Positions 21,816 through 32,279 of a stretch of DNA of 64,000 nucleotides are shown here, one piece after another; position 1 is the stretch's first letter; each line of letters starts with the position of its first letter. The stretch is taken from the NCBI GenBank assembly GCA_964016885.1, contig OZ024743.1, forward strand, positions 125,451,112 through 125,515,111, written 5' to 3'. Made by a program: the position numbers and the translations under genes. The notes under the pieces were generated by a model. That model had not been told where the DNA came from. It saw only the letters and a program-made list of their open reading frames with translations, and did no database searches. This stretch comes from Eledone cirrhosa (lineage: Eukaryota; Mollusca; Cephalopoda; Octopoda; Eledonidae).

Positions 21816-22371
21816 TATATATATAAATCTACATATATACATACATATATATAAGTATGTATATAGCTATGCATTTGTATATATTCATGCATTTATATTT
21901 AAGTGTGTAAGGATGTTGACATCATTTATGTATTTTTGGTAAGGAGAGAATTTTTTGTCTCCAGATTTTATTACCTAGGGAGATTAAATATCACAGCATT
22001 TCAACCTCATCAAACACCAACGCTGGCCTGTGTGTGTATATATGTGTGTGTATGTATATGTATGTATGTACGTATGCATGTGTGAGTATGATTGTATGTA
22101 TGTATATCACCTTTCATCACCATTGCTTCTTTTTCTTGTCGTTTCTGTTGTTCTTGTAACTGTTGTCATAGTTGGTGTTGTCCTTATTTTCATTTCTTTG
22201 ATTTCTTCCATTTTTCTTTTATCTCCCTAAGGAATTCGTTGACTTCTTTTATTTATTTTTCTTCGTTTTCTTCATTCAAATGCATTCACACTAGCTGTCT
22301 CAGAGACATACAAATATCGCTTATAAAACTTACCTAAATAAAGAGCCTTCAGCGCCCCTCTGGAGCTCCGA

Positions 22372-22407
22372 CCCCCCCCCCCCCCCCCCCCCCCGACGGG
22401 GGGGGGG
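22372..22407. repeat. Poly-C / poly-G hairpin
   Basis: 23 C, then GAC, then 10 G. It can fold into a GC hairpin and is also a likely site of sequencing or assembly error. Confidence 0.85.
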
Positions 22408-22484
22408 CATATGTCCCCTGTTGAGGATCTTTGTTCTATACAATGCCAGTAACATATATAATGTGTTAGTGTGTGTGTTTTGTA

Positions 22485-22550
22485 TCTTCTTCTTCTTCTT
22501 CTTCTTCTTCTTCTTCTTCTTCTTCTTCTTCTTCTTCTTCTTCTTCTTCC
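22485..22550. repeat. (CTT)n microsatellite
   Basis: About 22 uninterrupted trinucleotide units. Confidence 0.97.
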
Positions 22551-22609
22551 TGAGAGGGTCATGGGGGTTTATATTTTACAGGACAGACACACATTAAAAA
22601 AAATCATCG

Positions 22610-22674
22610 CGGGCCACTCTGACTGGTCTGGTGGGCCGGATTGTGGCCTGCGGACCGCCTGTTGCACGCCCCTG
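22610..22674. mobile_element. hAT-type transposon terminus
   Basis: GCGGGCCACTCTGACTGG, GGCCTGCGGACCGCC and TTGCACGCCCCTG form the end of a hAT (SPIN/Charlie-like) element, whose reverse complement starts CAGGGGCGTGCAAC. The other end was not found. Confidence 0.6.
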
Positions 22675-22720
22675 TTGTTATACATTAATAATTTCTTTTT
22701 TTTTTTTTACATATTTTCAG

Positions 22721-22944
22721 GTGTCTCATCCCAGTAAGACAAATTATAATAGCAATTGTTGGAATGAATTAAATAACCACCAGACATTACAGAACTCTCG
22801 GCGGAATGCTTTCCATTCTGATCCTTTGGCTCCAAAGGACAGATTAGATTTTGTTCTTAAGTCACTTTACGACCATGATAAAGATATTTTCAAAGAAACA
22901 GCAGAAACTTTGGTGCAGAAAGAAACTATAAGTGAACATCAATG
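22721..22944 (+). CDS. Candidate host exon 1 of the Argonaute-like gene (partial)
   Basis: Acceptor: a T-run followed by ACATATTTTCAG at 22720. Donor: CAATG/GTATAT at 22944/22945. The 224-nt exon is open in phase 0 and ends in phase 2. It encodes a polar N-terminal segment followed by a probable helix: DRLDFVLKSLYDHDKDIFK, then ETLVQKETISEHQ. The base use is coding-like and it lies outside recognised repeats, 47 bases after a hAT end. I do not recognise this segment by itself. It is linked to the next exon by phase: TG plus T gives Cys, and the frame stays open. Confidence 0.5.
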
Positions 22945-23383
22945 GTATATATATATATATATAAATATGTGTGTGTGTGTATATACATATTGTTATATTC
23001 GGGGGGGGGGGGGGGGGTCATGCTCCCAATAAAAACACACACACTAGTTGAGTTTCACTTCAGTATATTATTAGTTGAGTAAGTAATTCATTCATTGGTT
23101 AGTTTATTAGCAGTGGAGACTTCTGGTGTCCTTGGCCCTAGGGCCACCTCTCTACTCACCACCATCGGCACAGGGTTGGCAACCTGCGAATTTGAGCCTT
23201 GTGGCTCTTCCAGCGCGTCTCCTTCACCATCCTCTCGGGAAACACCTTTCTCTATTCTGTCAGCCGAGGCTGCATGGCAGCCAGCACGTAGGCCCTTATT
23301 TGCTCATAATAGTGAGAGATGGGGAGAGCAGAAGGGACAGAGGCAGTGACAGTGGTAGTTTGCTTCCTTTGTGTTTGGACTTG

Positions 23384-23429
<46 letters not shown>

Positions 23430-24325
23430 TTCATGGACACCCTCACTGAGATATTCTTTCATAATAGAGATTCTAGGACTTCTCCATAGCTGTACATTAA
23501 TAATTATGTGAACTATTCTGACACTCTTAAAACTGCTTTAAACTTATATGAGAGCAGAAGACATTCAGTAAACTGGTTGGCTGTTTAACTGATAATTGTT
23601 AAAGCTCTTTTTTCACACAACCTGTGAGAAGAGACACGGAGGAGCAAGAATTGTCATTGAAAATGTCACAGTGTGTGTGACAAAAGAGTTTAAACAATTA
23701 ACAATTAAACATCTAACTAGTTAATAAATTAACTAATGAATGAATTACTCAACTAATTATAAACTGTAGTAAAACTCAACTGATGTGTGCATGTGTTTTG
23801 GGCAGAATGACGCTCCCAAAATATAACAATATCTGTTTCAACACACATTTTCACATCAAAAATCTTGCAAAACAAATACAAAAACGATGTTTATATGTAT
23901 ATGTATGTGTGTGTGTGTGCATATATATATTGAACATGTATATATATATATCATCATCATCATCAACGTTTAACGTCCGTGTTCCACGCTTGCATGGGTT
24001 TGGACGAGGGTAGTCCCACTTGAGGCAAGAGTGATTGTCTTGCTCGCATAGGACTGTCTGGCAGGTTTTCTACAGTTGGATGCCCTTCCTAACACCAACT
24101 ACATTTACAGTGTGGGTCTGGGAGGTTTTTACCGTGTTGCCTACACGGCCACATTACAGCGTGGACTGTGTGTTTTTTTGTCGTGACACCTACACGATCT
24201 CATTTGTTTCGGCCTGGATGGCGCGGCACCAACATAACTTTACATAGAACGGGGTGGTGGTGGTGGTGGGACGGGGTGTATTTTGTTAGAGATGCCTACT
24301 GGCTGGAGTAGGTTTTACTATATAT

Positions 24326-27300
24326 TTAGGTAAGGCGGGTCTTCTCTGTTACTGAGTACCGCCAAAGGTCTCGGTCCAGTGACATTGTCTTGGAGAGGTG
24401 TAAGTGTGTGATGTCGGAGTTTATCAGCTCGTCCCAGGTTTTTCTAGGTCTGCCTATTCCGTGACTACCGTCTATCTTTATTGCCCTGCACTTTGTTATA
24501 CAGCTATCGACTTTCATGCGCATCACGTGTCCATACCAACGTAGCCTTCTCTCGAGTAAACAACATCTGATCCCTCTTATCTCTAATTTTTTCCTTAGTT
24601 CGTTTATGCTTTGCCGTTCACGTATATTACTGTTACACATCCAGCGGAGCATGCAAGCTTCGTTCCTCTCTAGTCTGCGTATATCCTCTGCACACAATGC
24701 CCAGGTCTCACTGCCATGCAGCATTGCTGTTCGTATGCAGGCATCGTACAACCTGCCTTTCATTTTTAGGGAGAACCCTTTAGCAGCTAATAGTGGTATA
24801 AGCTCTCTGAACTATTTCCAACCAGTTCTGACTCTAGCTACAGTACTTTCAGAGCACCCTCCCCCACTGCTGATTTTATCGCCCAGGTAACGGAAGCTGT
24901 CCACTATTTCTATAGAACCCTCTGCGCAATTGAAAGAGCTAGTATTTTGTGTGCACTTGCTGCTACTTATTGCACCAGAACACCGGCCACATGTAAAATC
25001 TATGTTCTTAGTTAGCTTACCTGTGATCCCACTACATCTCTTATGCACCCATACTTTGCATTTAGGACATAAAATGGAGTTTCTACCTACGCCTTTCCTA
25101 CACACCGAGCACGACCATTTCCCAGAAGGGATCGCCGCCTTGTTTTCTTTCCTACAAACTAGAACTTTGGTCTTAGCCAGGTTAATTTTAAGTCCTTTTG
25201 ACTCTAGGCCGTGCTTCCATGTTTGGAATTACTTCTCTAGCTCGGCCATTGATTCCGCTATGAGTGTCAGGTCGTCTGCGTATAGGAGTTCCCATGGGCA
25301 GCCTGTCTTGAACTCCTCTGTTATAGCCTGAAGGGCAATAATAAATAGTAGGGGGCTGAGAACAGAGCCCTGATGGACGCCAACTTTTACGCTAAATTCT
25401 TCACTATATTCGTTGTTAATTCTAACCTTGCTGACTGTTTCTTTATACATGGCTTGTATAGCCCTCACAAGCCATTCGTCAACGCCTAGTTTTCTAAGAG
25501 CCCACCAGATAATGGAGCGGGGGACTCTGTCGAAGGCTTTCTCCAAGTCGACAAAAGCTAAGTAGAGGGGTTTACCTTTAGCTAGGTACTTCTCCTGTAG
25601 TTGTCGTACTATGAAAAGAGCGTCTGTGGTACTTTTGCCTGACACAAACCTGAACTGCATTTCATCTAGGTCAATTCTCTCTCTGATTAGTTGCGCTATT
25701 ACTTTTTCCGTGACCTTCATGACCTGGTCGATTAATTTAATGCCTCTATAGTTACTCCTATCTAGGGCGTCTCCTTTACCCTTATAACAGTTAACGATGA
25801 TGCTGCTATGCCAGTCCTTCGGAACAACCCCATTCTGTACGACTTGGTTAACTATGCGGGTGACCATGGTGTGTCCCACCGTGCCAGATGCCTTCAGCAT
25901 CTCAGCAACTATTTCCGAAGGCCCAGCCGCCTTACCCGTCTTCATATCCTTGATTGCCTTACTTATTATACTCCCCTCGACTAACACTGCTGGTCCCTCT
26001 ATTGGGTCGATATGGGGGAGACTGTCTTTCTCCCATTTATTCTCCTCATTTAGTAGCCTTTCATAGTGACACTTCCAAGCTACCTTCTTATCAGCGTCGG
26101 TGATGGCAAGTGTGCCATCGTCGTTTAGTACACACTTCTCCCCGACAATATCACGGTTTTCCTTGACGCATTGCCTAGCAATCCTGAACACCTCATGTTT
26201 TTGGTCATCGCGTTGTAGAACATGCTTGAACTTTCTTTCCTCAGCTTCCCTTCTTGCTAAGTACACTTGTCTCCTAGCTTCCCTCCTGGCCACTTGATAG
26301 TCTTCTCTACTTCCCCCATCCCGCCATACTTTCCAAGCCTGCTTTTTGGCCTTAATTGACCCCTCCACCTTACTGTTCCACCACCATCTTACTCTCCTCC
26401 TGCCTACAGGCCTGCTCCAGCCACAGACTTCGTCTGTCGCCAACAGCAGGTTTGCTTTCAGAAATTCCCACTCTCCCTCTATATTGTCCGACTCTAAATG
26501 TTCTTCCTTACTGTCGAAAGCATCAAGTAATATGCTTTGAAATTTATTCCTGGCTGTGGGGTCCTTTAGCTTCCATATTTTTCTCCTGAGGATAGTCCTC
26601 TTCTGCTGTCGAGTACGTCTCGTCCTGACTATGAGGTCGCTAATTATCAGTCTATGTTGGGAGGTGCATTCTTCATGGGGGAGGGATTTAGTGTTTACAA
26701 CAGACACTCTGTCACGTCTTCTGGTAAGGATATAATCTACCTGGCTTGTGTGTTCCCCGGATCTATAGGTGATCAGGTGATTGTCACGTTTTTTGAAGTT
26801 AGTGTTACAGATAGTTAGGTTATTTGCATCACAGAATTCCAGGATTCTGGAGCCTTCCTCATTTCTAGTACCAAATCCATAGCCTCCATGGATTTCGTCG
26901 TAGCCGTCACAATGTTGTCCAACGTGACCATTTAGGTCGCCTGCAATAATTATATAGTCACTGTCGGATATTTGGGAGGTAGTTAGCATCAGTGTCTCAT
27001 AGAATCTGTCTTTTATAGTGCCGGGCAGTCCGGATTGGGGTGCGTACGCAGATATTACTGTCACCGTAGTTCTATTGAGGACAAGTCGTATTTTAATTAT
27101 TCTGTCGTTCACTCTATTTACGTCTATTATCTTATCTGCCCACTTTTCTGCTACCATGATTCCTACTCCACCCAGCCCATCGTCGTTTCCCACCCAGAAA
27201 AGCTTATAACATCGTTTTTTACCCTCAATGAACCTAGCAGACCCACCCCTCCACCTGGTCTCTTGAATACAACAAACATCGACCTCCTTACGTTCAAGCA

Positions 27301-27390
27301 TTTCTACAACCTCGTTAGCGCGACCCTTTAGGGAGCCTACATTTATGGTACCAACTCTGAAGTTTTGGATTGCGTTTGGGGGTTGGGGGC
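24326..27390 (-). pseudogene. RTE LINE ORF: AP endonuclease, reverse transcriptase, PHD-like finger
   Basis: AP-like endonuclease: CCIQETRW (metal Glu), YAPQSG, IIAGDLNGHVG, VDYILTRRR and TSQHRLIISDL (catalytic His). RT: GKAAGPSEIVAEML, NYRGIKL, FVDLEKAFDRVPR, HQGSVLSPLLF and LLYADDLTLIAES. After a TAA at 25229 the same frame gives a Cys/His motif of PHD type (C-x2-C-x9-C-x2-C-x4-H-x2-C-x14-C-x2-C) at about 25105-24975. After a TAG at 24812 it gives the C-terminal FRELIPLLAAKGFSL and RLRWYGHVMRMK. Both stops look like single Lys-codon changes (AAG to TAG; a TAA where relatives have Lys or Asn). The frame is open upstream of the first Met (27301) to about 27390 with RVGTINVGSLKGRANEVVEM, a normal endonuclease start, so the true start is upstream, perhaps in the 27343-27555 frame after a 1-nt indel. 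Confidence 0.93.
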
Positions 27391-27593
27391 GGCGGGGGGC
27401 GATGGGGTTATGTTAGCCGTCCGCGGTCGAAACAATGAGGAGTGCTCGCATTCTCGTCCAAGAGGTGAATTTGTCTTTATCTTTGGCATTGTCGCTGAGC
27501 GTCCAGATTTTTCTCTCTCTCTCCTCCACTCTCCAGGATTCCGCAGTCCATCCATCCATCATATATCGAAAGGCAACCAGGCAAGCGATAGTA

Positions 27594-27690
27594 TAGGCCT
27601 CTGGCTTCTGATTGGTCCGCGTAATAATACTGCTGATGCGTGGGGGCTCTGGCTTATGATTGGTCCACGTAATAGCAGTGGTGGTGCGTG
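27594..27690 (-). repeat. Two tandem ~49-bp units in the LINE 5' region
   Basis: CTCTGGCTTCTGATTGGTCC / CGTAATAATACTGCTGATGCG and CTCTGGCTTATGATTGGTCC / CGTAATAGCAGTGGTGGTGCG. CCAAT boxes (ATTGG on the plus strand) occur in each unit. Tandem 5' units often hold LINE promoters; that role is inferred. Confidence 0.7.
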
Positions 27691-28115
27691 GGGGAGGGGT
27701 GTTGGGTAGCTAGATAGGAGGTAATGATTGAACATGTATGTGTGTTACATATATTAGATCTTCAACTAAATGAAATACGATTAATTTTCAATGAAGAAAT
27801 AAAATATTGCTTTACATCAACTAATCTTGGTGAAAAGTGTCTTAACTCTTTCATTACTAAACAATCTGATAGAGGCTCTGGTTCTATGAAACAAAACCAC
27901 CCATTTTAAATGGTTCCTATTTAAATTAAATTTCCAAACATAATTTGATATATGAACCATATGTTAAATTACTATCTTAATAATGAAATAATTAATAAAA
28001 TTTCTCAAGAGTGTTCATTAATCAATTGAAATAAAACATTTCATTAGAAATACAGTAATTATGGGTTGGAGGCATTTTTGTGCTTGGAACATAAAAAAAA
28101 AAAATACAGTGAACA

Positions 28116-28390
28116 CAAACATATAAAGTCTAAAGTCTGTCGTAAGCCATTTAAGGCTCGCTATGCTGGTGCTTATCTCGGTTTCGTGGTGTGAAGCGAC
28201 TGAAAGTACAAAACTTCCCCCTGGACAGGACTCCAGTCCATCCCAGCTACTGCTGGTACTGGTACTCATTTTCAGCTGAGTATACTGGAGCAACGTGAAA
28301 TGAAGTGTTTTTCTTAAGAACAGAGCACGCAATGCAGCCCAGGAATTGAACCCACGACATTATGATCATACCACTAGCCCTCGCGCTTCC
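28116..28390 (-). repeat. SINE with tRNA-like head, full length
   Basis: On the minus strand it starts with a GCGCGAGGGCTAGTGGTATG head, has GTGGGTTCAATTCC as B box, and ends with a body containing GACTGGAGTCCTGTCC. Same family as 58650-58940; the pair align end to end. Confidence 0.82.
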
Positions 28391-28734
28391 ACAAACTTAA
28401 ACATGCAGTGGAAAAATAAAAATAATATATTAGTTGATGACTGATGTAATATTTTTTTCATTACAAATATGGACATTTCACTCTCATTAGGAATCTTCAC
28501 TAGAACTATAATATATACCTGCTGAATCTGGATGTTTTTGTTTGGGATTGAATGATAGCAGTCTTTTCCTTAAAACTGAATCACAATGAAGATGCCAGGG
28601 ATATCAGATGAGATATAAATCGTTTTTTGAATAGAAAAACAAAATATTCTTAGAAATATTGGTTTCTTACTCATGCAAAATGGTTGAATTTTTGGGGGGA
28701 TTGGACTAAATACCTTAGTATTTGTTCTGGCTTA

Positions 28735-28815
28735 CTAAAAAACCCTCCGAGGTCAACTTTACCTTTCATCCTTCCGGGGTGGATAAATGAAGTACCACTC
28801 CCGTACTGGAGTCAA
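28735..28815 (+). repeat. Octopus-type SINE fragment
   Basis: GAGGTCAACTTTACCTTTC, CCGGGGTGGATAAATGAAGTACC, cut at the LINE tail that starts at 28818. Confidence 0.8.
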
Positions 28816-28817
28816 TT

Positions 28818-29130
28818 CATCATTATCATCATCATCATTTTACGCCAGCTTTTCCTTGCTTGCAAGGGTGGGATAAGTCCTTTTCAGTGCAGCATCTCTC
28901 CATTCGTCATGCTCCTTCATCATCTCTTCTGTCAGCTCTCACCACCTCCGCCCATGTTTTTCATGGTCTTCCTCTACTGCGTCTTCCTTCTACTGGGATT
29001 TCTTGGCACTTCTTCACCCAACGGTCATCTTCCATGCACATCACATGGCCATACTAACACAGTCTTCTCTCCCGCACACTACAGTTTATCCCTCTTATAC
29101 ACAGTTTCACTCTTCTTCTATATTTCTTTC
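28818..29130 (-). repeat. RTE LINE C-terminal/3' fragment
   Basis: Begins ATCATCATCATTTTACG (tail in reverse) and GCTTGCAAGGGTGGGA. The minus strand encodes shreds of the C-terminal region matching 37645-37980. Inserted into the SINE at 28735. Confidence 0.78.
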
Positions 29131-29339
29131 TCATTTCCTCTATCTCTCTCCCTCTGCGAAAAATTCAGCTGTGTTCTTATCTGGAGAAAGATGGGTTCCA
29201 TCAGTCAAGTCAATCATTACCTAAACAACTTTCAGATTATGGTAGCCAAATGAATATGTTGTTATGACTCACATCTGCATAGGTTTACCTGACTTTTTAT
29301 GAGGTTTTAGCTGATAGGAGGTATCTAGTGGTCCTTGTC

Positions 29340-29580
29340 CCATCATGTTACAATTTTTATGGTAACAGAAGGCAGAATTTGAACAGAGAATGCAGAATAC
29401 CAGAACAGAAAGCAATGCTCTAATAATTCCATCAATTCACTGCCCCGAATTAGTAATTTATCAACCCCAAGAGGGTGAAAGGCACAATTTGAACTCAGAA
29501 TATAGAGATCTAGAATAAATATGACATGGTGTTTCATCCAATGTTCTAATGACACTGCCAGTTGACCACCTTATTTGAAT
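29340..29580 (-). repeat. Degenerate SINE copies
   Basis: Two partial bodies (near 29400-29470 and 29460-29570) with TTTGAACTCAGAATATAG, the reverse of the B box region. Confidence 0.5.
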
Positions 29581-29656
29581 GATCATCTATGGGTATTATT
29601 TATGTCTGTGTGGTGTATATTTAACGTATGTGTGTTTATTATATGTATAATTGTAT

Positions 29657-29853
29657 AAGGGCGGTGGAATGGCAGTATCGGTAGAGGGTCGGATGCCATG
29701 CTTTGACGCATAGAGTTACGGCCCTTGCCATTCTGAGTTCAAATCCCGCCGAGGTTAACTTTACCTTTCATCCTTACGGGGTCGATAAAATAAAGTACCA
29801 GTAATGTACCGGGTAATTGCTGGCCTTGTGCCAAAAGTAGAAACAATTATATC
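29657..29853 (+). repeat. Octopus-type SINE, well preserved
   Basis: GGCGGTGGAATGGCAGTATCG, GAGTTCAAATCCCGCCGAGG, GGGGTCGATAAAATAAAGTACC, GCTGGCCTTGTGCCAAAAG. Adjacent to a second copy at 29891. Confidence 0.92.
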
Positions 29854-29873
29854 TATAATTGTATATTATGAAT

Positions 29874-30093
29874 ATTATTTCTATGAATATAGGCGGTGGA
29901 TTGGCAGTATCGGTAGAGGGTCGGATGCCATGCTTTCCAGCATAGTTACGTCCCTTAACGATCTGAGTTCAAATCCCGCTGAGGTTGACTTTGCCTTTCA
30001 TCCTTACGGGGTCGATAAAATAAAGTACCAGTAATGCACTGGGTAATTGCTGGCCTTGTGCCAAAAAGTAGAAACAATTATTTCTATGAATAT
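29874..30093 (+). repeat. Octopus-type SINE with 17-bp target duplication
   Basis: SINE body from about 29891 (AGGCGGTGGATTGGCAG) to about 30080. It is flanked by identical ATTATTTCTATGAATAT at 29874-29890 and 30077-30093, the mark of LINE-driven integration. It landed just beyond an older copy. Confidence 0.92.
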
Positions 30094-30249
30094 TGATTAT
30101 ATTGTATGTTGTGTTATTTTTGTGAAGTTCTGTTTTATAATGAAGATTGAGATCACCGTAAATAGTATTACAGTATTTATAAGAAAGGTTAGTGTAGCTA
30201 GAAGAAAATAAACACTGTTTTCATTGAGTGGTTAAAGTATTAATGATAT

Positions 30250-30620
30250 ACATTATCATCAAACTTTTTAACATCTATTTTTATATGCTAGCATAGGTCA
30301 GATGAATCAATTGTACAGAACATCACCATTTATTGTGTCTTATTATATTGGAAACCCAGAATCCTAAAATCTGACCTCACCACTTTTTCCCATGTTTTCT
30401 ATTGTCACCTTCCATAGTTACCTTTCACATGACATTACAGAATACTCATTGTCTATTCACATCACATATCCATACTTGGGTGCTAGACATAAACTGCCCA
30501 ATTCATCCAATAGATTTCCATACAATTACCGTCTACCCAAATTCTTTCTCAAGATTATGGTAAATAGAGTGGCCCAAGATGCCAAGTTGTGGGACCAAAC
30601 CCAGGATCTCATGATTGTGA
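30250..30620 (-). repeat. Degenerate RTE LINE 3' fragment
   Basis: ATTATCATCAAACTTTTTAAC, ATATGCTAGCATAGGTCAGATG: eroded version of the LINE tail. Confidence 0.5.
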
Positions 30621-30889
30621 AACAAACTTCTTAATCACTCAGCCAAGCCCCATCCACATCTGATGTGAATAGATAAATGCTTGTTTAAAATACCTAAATC
30701 ATGAAATTTGTGTTAGATTTGAAAAATAATGAAACAATATTTCTAAATGAAATAATAATCTTAAAAGTTATTTTAATTATTATATATATATATTTTTTTT
30801 GTTTTAAAGGTTTTAAGTTAATATTAACTACTGGGTTATGGTTGGGTTAGGAACTTTTAAGTAAATATTTGAATATATATATATATATA

Positions 30890-31245
30890 AGTAATACAGA
30901 AGACCCGACTTCCCACGGGTACAAGCCGAAGCTGAAGCATATAGACAATATGCCCCCATCCCCCTCCCACTGCAAAGTGGTCGTGGAGGTGCCATGGCAA
31001 AAAAGCACCCAGACCACACTGTAAAGTGGTCCTGTAGGCGCCACAGGAAAAAAGCACCCAGCACTCACTGTAAATGAGGTTGGTGTTAGGAAGGGCATCC
31101 AGCTGTAGAAATCAAGCCAGAATCAGTTCCCATATGAGCAAGACAAGGTCAGCTTACCAGACACTGCCCACAACAGGACAACCCGTCTAACCCATGCTAG
31201 CGTGAAAGAACGGACATAAAACGGTGATGATGATGATGATGATGA
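30890..31245 (+). repeat. RTE LINE 3' untranslated region copy
   Basis: Plus-strand copy from GTAATACAGAAGACCCGACTT through CAAAGTGGTCGTGGAGGTGCC (twice, as an internal duplication) to AAACGGTGATGATGATGATG at 31245. Confidence 0.85.
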
Positions 31246-31408
31246 TAAATATATATTTTAAAAATTGTTATTCATACTAGCCCAGCCTATATTATAAACC
31301 TATTTGTCATAGCCACTGTTAATTATTCCACTGTTAATTATTAAGTAATCTTTCCAATGCATTCTCATGAAAAGTTTGTCATGCTGATATGATCTTTATT
31401 ATTATACA

Positions 31409-31585
31409 GTATCGGTAGAGGGTTGGACGCCATGTTTTCTAGCATAGTTACGTCCCTTTACAGTCTGAGTTCAAATCCCGCCGAGGTTAACTTTGCCTTT
31501 CATCCTCACGGCGTCGATAAAATTAAGTACCAGTAATGTACTGGGTCATTGCTGGCCTTGTGCCTAAAGTAGAAACAATTATTAT
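31409..31585 (+). repeat. Octopus-type SINE
   Basis: CAGTATCGGTAGAGGGTTGG head, GAGTTCAAATCCCGCCGAGG B box, GTGCCTAAAGTAGAAACAATT end. Ends about 40 bp before candidate exon 2. Confidence 0.9.
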
Positions 31586-31625
31586 ATTTGTCTCATAATT
31601 GAAATAATTTCTAATTAATATCTAG

Positions 31626-31744
31626 TCGAAAACTAAAGAACCGTGAAAAGCAACCTGAGAAATTACCTATGCCGATGGATCATCCATTAAGAATTATACC
31701 GCCTAAGAAGATGGAAAATTTCAACAGTGTCAAATTAGCCATTG
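31626..31744 (+). CDS. Candidate host exon 2 of the Argonaute-like gene
   Basis: Acceptor AATTAATATCTAG at 31625; donor CATTG/GTCAGT at 31744/31745. The 119-nt exon takes phase 2 from exon 1 and leaves phase 1. It encodes a basic, proline-rich stretch ending PLRIIPPKKMENFNSVKLAI. By eye this lines up with the start of the Argonaute N domain, where a proline-rich lead-in is followed by a GRTIKLQANFF-like strand (here FNSVKLAI). The next exon, expected to carry the NFF...YHY part, was not found. The fit of phase and frame with exon 1 is seen directly; the family is inferred. Confidence 0.52.
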
Positions 31745-31749
31745 GTCAG

Positions 31750-32147
31750 TATCTCTCTATGTTGCTTTATTTCATTTCAGCTAGTTTGGAATAATATTAA
31801 TAATGATGCTCTCTTTTATTTTACATTATTTTATGCCTTAAGTCAGAGGAGGAAGGACAGTGCCATGGCCTTACCACAGAGCCTCCAAGATTGGTTGAGG
31901 AAAGGAAGGAAGAAGACACAATTTATGGGGTATCTTCAAACAAGAAACCTGATCTGAATGCTTGTAACAGAGTGCTCTACTAAAAGCACCTGAGGACCAG
32001 TTGGGGGTGTTAAACTGGGCAATTGATTAAGTTTACCACCAATTATAAGTACAAGAAGGCTATGCTTTGTTGAGGAGGTCAAAATAAGTCTGAAATATGT
32101 CCAAAATTGTCTTCCATACTTGATAAAATAATGACAATATTACTAGG
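31750..32147. other. Intronic sequence, nothing recognised
   Basis: A 71-codon plus frame at 31742-31957 reads through from exon 2 in another frame and carries no known motif. Confidence 0.4.
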
Positions 32148-32270
32148 CAGTCTGAGTTCAAATCTCGCCGAGGTTAACTTTGCCTTTCATTCTTACGAGG
32201 TCGATAAAATAAAGTACCAGTAATGCACTGGATAATTGCTGGCCTTGTTCCAAACGTAGAAACAATTATT
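32148..32270 (+). repeat. Octopus-type SINE, 5'-truncated
   Basis: Starts at the B box (GTCTGAGTTCAAATCTCGCC) and runs to GGCCTTGTTCCAAACGTAG. Confidence 0.85.
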
Positions 32271-32279
32271 TTTTCAATG

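Larger units (their letters stand above)
23950..27720 (-). mobile_element. RTE-type LINE, nearly full length
   Basis: Minus-strand element. The 3' end is a (GAT)n tail seen as ATCATCATCATC at 23950. The 3' untranslated region carries the GCATGGGTTTGGACGAGG and GGATGCCCTTCCTAACACC blocks found as fragments all over the window. It has one long ORF with endonuclease, RT, zinc finger and C-terminal parts, and a 5' region with a tandem repeat. Only two nonsense codons interrupt about 990 codons from the first Met, so it is the youngest LINE copy here. It lies in the intron between candidate exons 1 and 2, opposite to the gene. Confidence 0.93.

Noticed and set aside
22272..22562. 96-codon minus frame rich in Arg and Gly
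   Set aside because: Translation of the (CTT)n and poly-C/poly-G tracts.
29874..30093. Possible tandem duplication of a single SINE
   Set aside because: The second copy has its own 17-bp target duplication, so it is a separate insertion.
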